Positions 52,543 through 61,299 of a DNA stretch of 64,000 nucleotides are shown here, in pieces (the stretch's first letter is position 1; the number at the start of each line of letters is the position of its first letter). A program made the translations under genes and the position numbers. The notes beneath the pieces are model-generated. The model did no database searches and was not told where the DNA came from. It worked only from the letters and a program-made list of their open reading frames with translations. The stretch lies in NCBI RefSeq assembly GCF_001999945.1, contig NZ_CP019650.1, positions 124,001 through 188,000 on the forward strand. The letters are read 5' to 3'. The DNA comes from Microbulbifer agarilyticus. Lineage in GTDB: Bacteria; Pseudomonadota; Gammaproteobacteria; Pseudomonadales; Cellvibrionaceae.

Positions 52543-55500
52543 ATGAACAAATACGCACAAGTGCGGTCCCCCGAAGGGGCCCACTTAAGTCCTGTCTCGT
52601 CGGCAGGTGCGACCAGCGCACCGCCGCAGCGCCGCTCCCGCTTACGGTTGGCAATCGCACTGGCTGGCTTTGCCTCTGTTGCGGCAATGCCAGCATTTGG
52701 TGCTGAGGTTTGTACCGACGATAACAAGCTGGTTTTCAACGATGAGAACATCACCGCGAATGGTGGTGTCTGGGTTGGTGGCTACAACAATGGTTCGTGG
52801 ATGTGGACCTCTGAGTTGAGCTGTACCGCTGGCCAATGTATCTCCAGCATTGATTACAGCGGTGGTTCCGTAGAGTTTCGTTTGGAAGGCCCGGGTGTTG
52901 AGGGTTACTACTCTCCTTACCCTCAGAGCAGCATGCATGCGGCGATGGTACCGGCTGCGTGTGACGGCTCTTCCGCGCCGACTCCTACGCCAACTCCTAC
53001 CCCGACCCCTACACCAACTCCGACTCCTACGCCAAGCCCGACTCCGACACCAAGCGGTTCGCAGGTAGAAGCTGAGTCTGCGGCGCTGTTGGGCGATGCT
53101 GAAATTTATAGCGATGGCAGTGCTTCCGGTGGCCAGGGTGTGGCTTACATCTACACCGATGGTTCTGGTTTCCGTATTGCCAACGCGCCGGCGGCCAATG
53201 GTCTGGTGGTGCACTATGCATCGGAAAACAGCGGCACCCTGACCGTGCGTGTGAACGGCGCGGATGCGGGTGACCTTACGTTCTCCTCTACTGGTGCCTG
53301 GGTAGGTAATTACAACACCGCAAGTTTGAATGTGGTGATTGCGGCAGGCGATACCGTCGAAGTGCTGTTCGAGAATAGCGATGCGGCCATGAACGTGGAC
53401 TTTGTCGAATTCGTGACTGACGCTACTCCGACTCCGACTCCGACTCCGACTCCGACTCCGACTCCGACTCCGACTCCGACTCCGACTCCGACTCCGACTC
53501 CGACTCCGACTCCGACTCCGACTCCGACTCCGACTCCGACACCGAGCTGTGACGCTCCGACCGGTGATCCCGCGGCCGAATTTGGCGAAGGTTTTGAAGC
53601 TGGTCTCACCACTTCAGGTATTGCGTATCACTCCGAGCAGCCGGGCGCGAGCCGTGGCTTCGCAATCTGGGGCCTGCAGGGCGCAGCGCCCAACCAGGCG
53701 GGCAATCAGGTGATCTTCACCGACTCCCAGGGCAACAGCTACTACCGTTATGAGACGGATCTGGGCGCGGTAGACGTGAACACGACCTACACCTTGGAAA
53801 TGCGTCTGCAGGGTGGTGAATTCCCGGGCGGACAATGTATTTCCGAGATCACTGTGCGACCAGGTGAAGGTGTAACCGATGCAGTGTGTTATACCCCGGG
53901 TACTGGCGGCGGCGAGACCCCGGCACCAGAAGCGCCCAAGCCTACCGTAGGCATGGTGGTTACCGATGGTGCTACCGGGCAAGCGCGCCTGATCGGTGGT
54001 GAAGCCACTGGTAAAGCGGGCTTCGCCCTGTATACCTTCCTGAACGACGGTGACAATGTCAGCAACTGCTCCGGCGGCTGTGAAGACAACTGGCCGAAAG
54101 TGATCGTGGCCGACCCTGCTGATGTAGTGGGTGCCGGTGGTGTGACTGGTGACTTCGGCGCTATCCCGCGCACTTACGAAACCACCAACGACTGTGGCGA
54201 TACGGTTGAGGTTACCGACTATCACGTGACCTATAACGGCGAGCCGCTGTACTTCTACGCAGGTGACACCAGTGCCGACGATACCAACGGTATTGCGTTC
54301 AGCACCTGGGAGCTGGCCGACGCATCGCTGATTCCCCAGCTGCCGCTGGTTAAGCACCCCGCCCCTGCATTGAAGACCGCGATCAACGGACTGGTTCCGC
54401 GCGAAATGGGTATGGCAATCGATATCGAAGGCCGCACCCTGACCTGGCGCCCGGGCTCCAACTCCAGCCTGACCGGTGGTCTGATTGCACAGTTCTCACC
54501 TTACGGTGGTGAAGGTGCACCGCGCAGCGCCAAGGACCCGAACCTGGAGCTCTGGTGTTCCAACAATCAGATCCAGTTCCACAAGGCGGACCTGCCGGGT
54601 ACGTTGACTGGCCCTTACTCCGCGGAAATTCCGGGAGCCTGTTACGGTCAGTTCTACTACTTCCTGCGCTACCGCATCTTTGGCACCGTGAATAACGAGC
54701 CGGAAGATAACTGGGTGTACACCGCGCTGTTCGAGTACGACGAGAACAACCCGGATGACCGTATCGACCCACGTAACCGTCCGACCGTGACTTACACCAG
54801 CGCCAACTGGCAGCGCCATGGTCACCCGCACTCGCGTGACCGTCCAGAAGAGTTCGTATCCTTCGATGCGGCGCCGTACAACAACTCGCTGACGTCTGGT
54901 CTCGAGCGTTACACCACCACCTTTATCGACGGTGAAGGCGAGTTCGCCATTCAGCCCAACGCGAGCACTGCGCCGCTGCGGATTGAAGCCTTCGAGTGGG
55001 GTGCCGGTAACTGTCAGGGACCGCAGTACATCATCAACAGCTTCCCGCTGCCGGCGAATGCGTTCGACTATGGCCAGATTGTTAGTTGGGAAGCCACCTT
55101 CCCGACGGCCCAGAACAACTTCCCGAACGGAACCTCAATCAGTTCGCAGGTGTACAACACCATGCAGAACACCACCATTGGTCAGGGCTTTACCACCGCA
55201 ACCGGTGACCCGCGCCTGAACCTGGCAGGTCCTGCTGGTGTGCGTATGGTGCACTCCAACGGTTGTAACCCGGTTGAAGATGAAGAGCGCAACGCGCGCT
55301 TCACCCAGCAGGTCACTACCGTACAAAGTGCCGAACAGGTGGATCAGTTCATCTGGGGTCACCATGCGTTCCACGGTCTTCCGCAGGTTTCTGGCGGTCG
55401 CCCGAATCAGGAAGGCTTTACCGATGCTGTTGCCATCACTGATGTGGATGGCAATGTGATCAAGGATGCCGGTCAGGGTTCTTGTGGTGACTGTCACTTC

Positions 55501-56133
55501 CGCGATGGCCGCTCTGACTTTGTAGTGAACACCGCGAAAGGCCCGCTGTTGGCACCGCCAACCTTTGGTATCGGCCTGCTGCAGTGGATCGAAGGTGCTG
55601 AGACTGGTCTGACCTGGGATGGCTCTGTCGCTACAGTTCGTGAACAGGCAGAAGGTGCATTGCTGGCCGATCTGGGTCTGACCCCGGCCGATATCGGTGA
55701 GACGGTCTTCAACCAGATCGTGACTTACACCGAGACCCTGCACGTGCCGGTGCGCGATTACGACACTTACGTCGATCCGCAGGTTGCCGAAGGCGAAGTG
55801 GCGTTCTTCGAAGCCGGCTGTGCTGATTGTCACCAGCCGACCCAGAAGACCCGCAGCGATGCGCCGGATTGGGCGCGCGATCTTGCGATCCGCCCATACA
55901 CCGACATGAAACTGTGGGATGTAGGTACCGGTGGTGACTTCCGTACCCCGGCACTGTGGGCCATTGGCCAGAACGTTGAGCTGCTCGAGCGCAACGGCAA
56001 GGCCACCCTGTTTATGCACGACGGTCGCGCGAATTCACTCGAGGCGGCAATCGATGCACACGGCAATGGTTCCGTACCGGCGCTGACCACTGACGAAAAG
56101 GCAGACATCGTTCGCTTCCTGCGTTCGCTGTAA
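52543..56133 (+). CDS. Secreted multimodular di-heme cytochrome with Thr-Pro linkers
   Basis: A 1196-residue exported protein. Order: signal (about 35-53); an N-terminal module (55-140) shared with the protein at 56220; a Thr-Pro linker (about 146-170); a CBM6/35-like module (V-E-A-E-S to D-F-V-E-F, 174-290); a perfect Thr-Pro linker (295-333). Then come a further module (335-455) and a COG4315-like domain with two Y-x-[FWY]-x-x-D motifs (Y-T-F-L-N-D near 496 and Y-F-Y-A-G-D near 568). The end is the region shared with the protein at 41452, with C-G-D-C-H (981-985) and C-A-D-C-H (1093-1097). It is probably a surface redox enzyme bound to a polysaccharide. Substrate and electron partner are unknown. 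Confidence 0.78.
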   Translation: MNKYAQVRSPEGAHLSPVSSAGATSAPPQRRSRLRLAIALAGFASVAAMPAFGAEVCTDDNKLVFNDENITANGGVWVGGYNNGSWMWTSELSCTAGQCISSIDYSGGSVEFRLEGPGVEGYYSPYPQSSMHAAMVPAACDGSSAPTPTPTPTPTPTPTPTPTPSPTPTPSGSQVEAESAALLGDAEIYSDGSASGGQGVAYIYTDGSGFRIANAPAANGLVVHYASENSGTLTVRVNGADAGDLTFSSTGAWVGNYNTASLNVVIAAGDTVEVLFENSDAAMNVDFVEFVTDATPTPTPTPTPTPTPTPTPTPTPTPTPTPTPTPTPTPTPTPSCDAPTGDPAAEFGEGFEAGLTTSGIAYHSEQPGASRGFAIWGLQGAAPNQAGNQVIFTDSQGNSYYRYETDLGAVDVNTTYTLEMRLQGGEFPGGQCISEITVRPGEGVTDAVCYTPGTGGGETPAPEAPKPTVGMVVTDGATGQARLIGGEATGKAGFALYTFLNDGDNVSNCSGGCEDNWPKVIVADPADVVGAGGVTGDFGAIPRTYETTNDCGDTVEVTDYHVTYNGEPLYFYAGDTSADDTNGIAFSTWELADASLIPQLPLVKHPAPALKTAINGLVPREMGMAIDIEGRTLTWRPGSNSSLTGGLIAQFSPYGGEGAPRSAKDPNLELWCSNNQIQFHKADLPGTLTGPYSAEIPGACYGQFYYFLRYRIFGTVNNEPEDNWVYTALFEYDENNPDDRIDPRNRPTVTYTSANWQRHGHPHSRDRPEEFVSFDAAPYNNSLTSGLERYTTTFIDGEGEFAIQPNASTAPLRIEAFEWGAGNCQGPQYIINSFPLPANAFDYGQIVSWEATFPTAQNNFPNGTSISSQVYNTMQNTTIGQGFTTATGDPRLNLAGPAGVRMVHSNGCNPVEDEERNARFTQQVTTVQSAEQVDQFIWGHHAFHGLPQVSGGRPNQEGFTDAVAITDVDGNVIKDAGQGSCGDCHFRDGRSDFVVNTAKGPLLAPPTFGIGLLQWIEGAETGLTWDGSVATVREQAEGALLADLGLTPADIGETVFNQIVTYTETLHVPVRDYDTYVDPQVAEGEVAFFEAGCADCHQPTQKTRSDAPDWARDLAIRPYTDMKLWDVGTGGDFRTPALWAIGQNVELLERNGKATLFMHDGRANSLEAAIDAHGNGSVPALTTDEKADIVRFLRSL
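53425..53538. repeat. Nineteen perfect ACTCCG repeats coding for Thr-Pro
   Basis: An uninterrupted array of 19 copies of ACTCCG encodes the second Thr-Pro linker of the di-heme protein. Other Thr-Pro linkers in this window use mixed codons. Perfect identity suggests recent slippage; six-base units keep the reading frame, so only linker length would change. Confidence 0.95.
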
Positions 56134-56146
56134 TCCTTTTCTCCCG

Positions 56147-56180
56147 AGGCCCCACGTGTATCCCGCGTGGGGCCTTTTTT
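56147..56180 (+). terminator. Intrinsic terminator after the large di-heme gene
   Basis: A 10-bp stem (AGGCCCCACG with CGTGGGGCCT) and a T-run lie just after the stop codon and before the GH26-like gene. Confidence 0.88.
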
Positions 56181-56219
56181 CCCTTCTTCGTTTGAAATTA
56201 CATAAAAATAAGGAAATTG

Positions 56220-58250
56220 ATGATGATGAAAGAAACTCAGCAACTCGCTGGCCAAAGAAAATTGTTGGCTGCGGCTGTAGCAACTGTACTGGTTGGCTGC
56301 GGTGCTACCGCACCACAGGCAAAAGCTGCTTCGGTATGTACCGATGCCGGCAAGCTGGTGTTTAACGACCCGAATATCACCGCCAACGGCACTGTGTGGG
56401 TTGCCGGCTACAACAACGGCCAGTGGATGTGGAATTCCGACAGCAGTTGTGTTGCCGGCCAATGCGCCAGTAATATGGATTACAGTGGTGGACAGGTAGA
56501 GTTCCGCCTGGAAGGCCCCGGCGTTGATGGCTATTACTCGCCAGCGCAGTACGGCGAAATGCATCCAGCGCAGACTCCGGTAGCCTGTAGCGGTGCGCCG
56601 ACGCCAACTCCCACACCGACCCCGACTCCGACTCCCACCCCGACTCCGACCCCGACTCCGACCCCGACTCCAAGCCCAACTCCAAGCCCAACTCCAAGCC
56701 CAACTCCAACTCCGACGCCGACACCTTCGGTGACGAAAGTGGAAGCAGAATCGGGTGCGCTGTCTGGTGTGGCCGAGTTCTACAATGATGGTGCCGCGTC
56801 CGGTGGTGCAGGCGTGGCTTACATCTACCAGAACGGTGCGGGCTTTACCCTGAGTGACGTACCAGCATCCGACTCGCTGACCCTGCATTTTGCTTCGCAA
56901 AATAGTGGCCGCCTGTCGCTGAAAATTAATGGCAACGATGCGGGCGATATCGAATTTTCCGGTAACAGCGCCTGGACCGGCAATTACACTTCGGTAAACC
57001 ACGCGGTGGACATTCCGCAGGGCGCGAGCGTGGCGCTGGTGTTTGAAAGCGGTGATGCGGCGATCAATGTCGACTATGTCGAGTTCCACGGTGCTTCCGG
57101 TTCGACGCCAACCCCAACACCTACTCCCACCCCAACGCCGACGCCGACACCCACACCGACCCCCACACCTACCCCAAGTGCCGGTAAGCCGGTGGTTCCG
57201 GCGGATGGCCAGCGCTACTTTATTGTCGGCCAGGACAAGGCCTCCATTGAAGGGTACATGGCAGAATCCGACTTGCCGCGCCCCGCGGGCTTCACCATGT
57301 ACACCACACTATCCCGTGGCGAACCCTCCTACGATGGCAGCTACTGCTTTAAAGGCCTTGATGGTTTGAAAAGCGTTGGCAACTACAACTCCAACTCCGC
57401 CGATGGCTGTTTTGATAACGGCTATCGTCAGAACCGCTGGGGTTCCGGTGAGATGAACATCGAATGGTTGATCAACACCTATAACCCGCAAGTCGTTTCC
57501 ATTGGCCTCTGGTGTCCGAGCAATGACCGTATGCCGTCACTGTACAACAGCGGTGCCTACGACGACCTGCTTGGCGAACTTGCGGACTTCTTCCAAGCCA
57601 ACGGTGATACCCGTTTCTTCTTGCGTACCTGTTACGAATTTAACGGTGATGCGGGCGGATGGTCCGATGTGAACTTCCGGGAAACCTTCAAATATGTGCG
57701 TACCTTTATGGACGGTCGCGGTGTGGACAACGTTGCCCACGTTTGGCAGTCCGATTCCTACCACGGTACCGGTCGCACCACTGCTACCCTGGGCAATACC
57801 GAGCAGGGTTACTGGCCCGGTAAGCAGTACGTAGACTGGGTAGGGTCCTCGCAGTTTGACTCGGATGCGGGCGAAGAAGCGGCGATTGCCGAAGCGGAAG
57901 GCTTGCCGCATTTTATTGCTGAAGCTACACCGCACGGTGCGCTATTCCATCAGTACGACTTCAAACTGCCGTTCAATAGCACCGGTTCCAGCCCCGATGG
58001 CAGTGTGACCTTGCACAACGACCTGCAGTGGTTCAACAACAAGCAGGGCGAGATTCAGCGCACTTCCACCAAAGCCTGGCATTACATCAATGCGGACTGG
58101 AGCAGCCAGCCGCAGTGGGCCAATGCCCAGGATCAGGCTGGCCAGAACTACTTCAAGTACTCGGATACGCGTGTCCAACTGGACTCAACAGTAAAAGAGC
58201 ACTTTAAATCACTGGTCACCGAGGAAAATGGGTTTATTCTGTCTGAATAA
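56220..58250 (+). CDS. GH26-like glycoside hydrolase lipoprotein with Thr-Pro linkers
   Basis: A 676-residue lipoprotein (lipobox L-V-G-C near 27). It has the same N-terminal module as the preceding protein (about 38-120), a mixed-codon Thr-Pro linker, a CBM6/35-like module (about 177-290), a second linker, and a C-terminal catalytic-like domain (about 325-660). That domain has [11 protein letters not shown], resembling the acid/base region of GH26, then H-V-W-Q-S-D, V-D-W-V-G and a later I-A-E-A-T-P that would hold the nucleophile. GH26 contains beta-mannanases and beta-1,3-xylanases; the nearby xylose regulon makes the latter attractive, but this is inference. Three ATG codons follow AAGGA; I take the first. 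Confidence 0.7.
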   Translation: MMMKETQQLAGQRKLLAAAVATVLVGCGATAPQAKAASVCTDAGKLVFNDPNITANGTVWVAGYNNGQWMWNSDSSCVAGQCASNMDYSGGQVEFRLEGPGVDGYYSPAQYGEMHPAQTPVACSGAPTPTPTPTPTPTPTPTPTPTPTPTPSPTPSPTPSPTPTPTPTPSVTKVEAESGALSGVAEFYNDGAASGGAGVAYIYQNGAGFTLSDVPASDSLTLHFASQNSGRLSLKINGNDAGDIEFSGNSAWTGNYTSVNHAVDIPQGASVALVFESGDAAINVDYVEFHGASGSTPTPTPTPTPTPTPTPTPTPTPTPSAGKPVVPADGQRYFIVGQDKASIEGYMAESDLPRPAGFTMYTTLSRGEPSYDGSYCFKGLDGLKSVGNYNSNSADGCFDNGYRQNRWGSGEMNIEWLINTYNPQVVSIGLWCPSNDRMPSLYNSGAYDDLLGELADFFQANGDTRFFLRTCYEFNGDAGGWSDVNFRETFKYVRTFMDGRGVDNVAHVWQSDSYHGTGRTTATLGNTEQGYWPGKQYVDWVGSSQFDSDAGEEAAIAEAEGLPHFIAEATPHGALFHQYDFKLPFNSTGSSPDGSVTLHNDLQWFNNKQGEIQRTSTKAWHYINADWSSQPQWANAQDQAGQNYFKYSDTRVQLDSTVKEHFKSLVTEENGFILSE

Positions 58251-58259
58251 ATGACCCAG

Positions 58260-58289
58260 CCCGGCCGCCCCCGAGAGGGGGCGGCCGGG
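58260..58289 (+). terminator. GC-rich hairpin after the GH26-like gene
   Basis: A perfect 13-bp stem (58260-58272 with 58277-58289) and a GAGA loop directly after the stop. No T-run follows, so it may protect mRNA 3' ends or pause polymerase rather than terminate fully. Confidence 0.6.
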
Positions 58290-58322
58290 TCTCCATTAAA
58301 ATAAAAACAAAGGGGATTTCAG

Positions 58323-59171
58323 ATGGCAATCACCGAATTCGATACCAGTTGGCGCAGCTGGATCCAAACCAATATTGCCCGCGGTTGTGAAATTGCCGAA
58401 CTCTACCGAATCCTGGTAGCCAACCAGTTTTGTCCCAACCTTGTCGCGCGCACGCTCAACTACTGGCCGGTAAACCCACAAGTCACGCCGCCCACAAGTC
58501 GCACAGACAACCACTGGTCTCCCACTGCGGTGGAGATTGCGGCTGCCGATGCCAAGCCCAGTGGGGCAGCGTCGATTGATACCGATGACAGGTTGCAGCT
58601 CTATACGCTTGAACAATTCCTGTCTGTCGAAGAATGCCAGCAGGTTATTGAGCTGGTGCGGCCACATTTGCGCCCATCCACCACCACCAACAAAGCAGAC
58701 CAGTACCGCGGTTATCGCACCAGCCGTACCTGCGATCTCGGCCTGATGGGGAGTCCGCTAGCCGCCGAACTGGACCAGCGCATCTGTGACACCATGGGTA
58801 TAAACCCGAGTTACTCGGAATCCATCCAGGCGCAGTGGTATCGGGAAGGGCAGCAATTCAAACAGCATACCGACTACTTCGAGCCGGGTAGTGAAGAATA
58901 CCGCCGCTTCGCTGGCGAACGCGGACAGCGCACCTGGACGTTTATGATCTACCTCAACGCGGACTGCGAAGGGGGAGAAACCCGCTTTACCGAATTGGAT
59001 AAGAGCTTTGTGCCGAACACCGGTTGCGCGGTTATCTGGAATAGCTTGGATAAAAACGGCTTGCCGAACCCGGATAGTATGCACTGGGGTATGCCAGTCA
59101 CCCGTGGCGAAAAAGTGATTATTACCAAGTGGTTCCGTGCACACGGGGAAGGGGAACAGTTTTTTGGCTAA
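58323..59171 (+). CDS. Prolyl 4-hydroxylase-like 2-oxoglutarate dioxygenase
   Basis: A 282-residue Fe(II)/2-oxoglutarate dioxygenase of the P4Hc type. The metal triad is H182 and D184 (K-Q-H-T-D-Y-F) with H254 (M-H-W-G-M-P-V), and K264 (R-G-E-K-V) is placed to bind 2-oxoglutarate, the usual P4H spacing. There is no signal peptide, so it would act in the cytoplasm. AAAGGGGA precedes the ATG. It directly follows two genes for proteins with long Thr-Pro linkers, which are possible substrates for proline hydroxylation; other substrates cannot be excluded. Confidence 0.85.
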   Translation: MAITEFDTSWRSWIQTNIARGCEIAELYRILVANQFCPNLVARTLNYWPVNPQVTPPTSRTDNHWSPTAVEIAAADAKPSGAASIDTDDRLQLYTLEQFLSVEECQQVIELVRPHLRPSTTTNKADQYRGYRTSRTCDLGLMGSPLAAELDQRICDTMGINPSYSESIQAQWYREGQQFKQHTDYFEPGSEEYRRFAGERGQRTWTFMIYLNADCEGGETRFTELDKSFVPNTGCAVIWNSLDKNGLPNPDSMHWGMPVTRGEKVIITKWFRAHGEGEQFFG

Positions 59172-59277
59172 AGGTTATCGCCGTTACACAATTTTCGTGA
59201 CGGCTTGCATCCAGTTGTCATCCTCTCGCGTCTAAATGGTCTATCCGATCCATTCGCAGTAATTAGAGAGAAAACCG

Positions 59278-59691
59278 ATGATGACCCGAGTTGCGCTTTT
59301 GGCCGTTCTATTCACCAGCCTGACGGGCTGTGTGTCGATTAATGTCACCGAAACCGGCCAGAGCGGCTACAGCAAGAGCTGCAAGCGCACCGCCTATCTG
59401 GTGCAGAGCGGCTCCCTGCGCAGTGCAGGTGCCCTCGAAAGCTACCGCGCGGCCTATGCCGAGCAGGTGGAAGACTTCGACGGGCAGGTCCTGACCCAAC
59501 AATCACCCAGCGCAGTCTTGCATAGCAGCCAGTCTGGCGCAGAAGTTCTGATGTTGACGCGCTTCCCCTGTGAGAGCCGCGCAAAAGCCTTCTGGCGCAG
59601 TCAGGGCAATGCTGAACTCGCCGTCCTTCGCGAGCAAGCTGGCGACCTGACCGTGGCCGTCTACGAGCGCGGCCTGCACGTTAATTTCTGA
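59278..59691 (+). CDS. DUF1330-like small lipoprotein
   Basis: A 137-residue lipoprotein (lipobox S-L-T-G-C at 14-18). The mature part fits a DUF1330-like ferredoxin fold: Y-R-A-A-Y-A-E-Q-V-E-D-F-D-G-Q-V-L near 60 and the F-P-C-E-S-R-A-K-A-F-W segment near 98. Function is unknown. It stands between the dioxygenase and amidohydrolase genes with its own spacing of about 100-200 bases on each side. Confidence 0.65.
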   Translation: MMTRVALLAVLFTSLTGCVSINVTETGQSGYSKSCKRTAYLVQSGSLRSAGALESYRAAYAEQVEDFDGQVLTQQSPSAVLHSSQSGAEVLMLTRFPCESRAKAFWRSQGNAELAVLREQAGDLTVAVYERGLHVNF

Positions 59692-59893
59692 TCTTTCCCG
59701 TAGGCGTCGGGACAGGGATGTTCGGGCGCTGATTCCTCCTTTTCCGTCCTCAGGCATAACTGCCCTGCAGGCGCTTCTATCCTGCACAACTACACTTGAG
59801 CAAGGCCCAAAGACCACTTCTGAATAACCCCTATCCCCGTAAATTGTTGGCCATACATAACGCGTCGGGGGCATCTGACACGGAGGTCAACGC

Positions 59894-61276
59894 ATGCAGC
59901 AAAGTGCGGAGACGTTAACCAGTACCTGCATCGACCGACGCAAGTTCCTGTCTAGTCTAGGTGCGGCGGGGTTGATGGCGACACTTCCCAGTTACCTCCT
60001 CGCCGAAGACAAACCGGCGCCAATCTTGATTCGCGGTGCATCAGTATTTGACGGGGTTTCCAACAAACTCGTCGATGCCGAAGTGCTGATCGAAGAGGGA
60101 ATGATTAGTGGAATGGGGCAGGGGCTTGCCGTACCGCAGGGCGCAACGGTGATCGATGCGGAGGGGCGCACACTCATCCCCGGACTCACCGATGCCCATA
60201 CGCACATTATGTGCAATGACACCTTCGAGAAGCTTATTTACAGCGCTCCCCATGAATACGCCGGCGTGATGGCGGCAGAGAGTGCGCGCCGTATGTTGCT
60301 GCGTGGCTTTACCACGATCCGCGACGTGGGTGGCCCTGCATTTGGGCTAAAGAGCGCCATAGACGCCGGTGTCATTGCCGGACCGCGTATTCTTCCGTCC
60401 GGCTATTTTCTGTCACAAACCGCCGGCCATGGTGACTTCGAACCGCGTCTGTACTACTTATCGCCGCACTTTACCGGGCAGTTGGACCCCGCCTATCTGC
60501 GTGGCTGGACGATTATTGCCGACGGCGTGCCCGAGGTACGCAAGGCGGCTCGTGAGGCGCTCCGCTATGGCGCCACACAGTTGAAAATCATGGGCAGTGG
60601 CAGCATCACCGGCGCACATGATCCGCTGGATGCCACCGAATACACCCTGGAAGAGCTGACCGCTATCGTCGAAGAGGCGCGCCATTGGGGCACCTACGCC
60701 ACTATCCATGCCTACACGGATGAATCGATCCAGAACGCGATCAAGGCCGGAGTACGCTCTATTGAGCATGGGCTTTTTGCCTCGGAAAAATCCATGCAAC
60801 TAATGAAAAAGAACGACATCTTTTTCTCAACCCAGTTTTTGTCTTTCACCATTGGTGCCGAGAAGGCGGGTATGACCGGGCCCGCGATTCCCAAGTATGA
60901 GGAAGCCCAGGCTGGTGCTACTGCCGGATACGAACGGGCGAAAAAAATTGGCTTAAAAATGGCGTTTGGTACCGATATTCTGGGCAGCATCGATCTGGGC
61001 CCATACCAATCCCTGGAGTTCACTGCGCGCGCAGCCTATTACACACCACTGGAAATTTTGCAGCAGGCCACGTCGCTCAATGCGGAACTGTTCGCCCGCA
61101 GCGGCAAGCGGCACCCATACACCGCCGGACCTCTCGGCGTTGTCAAACCCGGTGCCTATGCCGACCTGCTGCTGGTAAACGGCAATCCGCTAGAAGATAT
61201 CTCCCTGCTGGCCAAGCCCGACGAAAACCTCGCGCTGATTATGAAGGGCGGCCGTATTTTCAAGAACACCCTGTGA
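59894..61276 (+). CDS. Tat-exported metal-dependent amidohydrolase
   Basis: A 460-residue amidohydrolase-superfamily enzyme of the imidazolonepropionase/Xaa-Pro dipeptidase-like group. The N-terminus has a twin-arginine signal (D-R-R-K-F-L-S-S-L-G-A-A). Metal residues are seen in D-A-H-T-H, the probable carbamylated Lys in L-K-I-M-G-S-G, His in I-H-A-Y-T-D and I-E-H-G, and Asp in F-G-T-D-I. It likely cleaves peptides or cyclic amides in the periplasm. GGAGG precedes the ATG, and its stop overlaps a possible GTG of the porin gene, so the two form an operon. Confidence 0.88.
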   Translation: MQQSAETLTSTCIDRRKFLSSLGAAGLMATLPSYLLAEDKPAPILIRGASVFDGVSNKLVDAEVLIEEGMISGMGQGLAVPQGATVIDAEGRTLIPGLTDAHTHIMCNDTFEKLIYSAPHEYAGVMAAESARRMLLRGFTTIRDVGGPAFGLKSAIDAGVIAGPRILPSGYFLSQTAGHGDFEPRLYYLSPHFTGQLDPAYLRGWTIIADGVPEVRKAAREALRYGATQLKIMGSGSITGAHDPLDATEYTLEELTAIVEEARHWGTYATIHAYTDESIQNAIKAGVRSIEHGLFASEKSMQLMKKNDIFFSTQFLSFTIGAEKAGMTGPAIPKYEEAQAGATAGYERAKKIGLKMAFGTDILGSIDLGPYQSLEFTARAAYYTPLEILQQATSLNAELFARSGKRHPYTAGPLGVVKPGAYADLLLVNGNPLEDISLLAKPDENLALIMKGGRIFKNTL

Positions 61277-61299
61277 CGGTAAAGCGGCCAATTACCACC

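Noticed and set aside
53310..53612. Reverse-strand Gly-Val repeat protein
   Set aside because: It is the antisense reading of the ACTCCG repeat array.
55830..57089. Reverse-strand open frame of 419 codons
   Set aside because: It mirrors the Thr-Pro linker as Arg/Ser/Trp runs and spans two genes and a terminator on the other strand.
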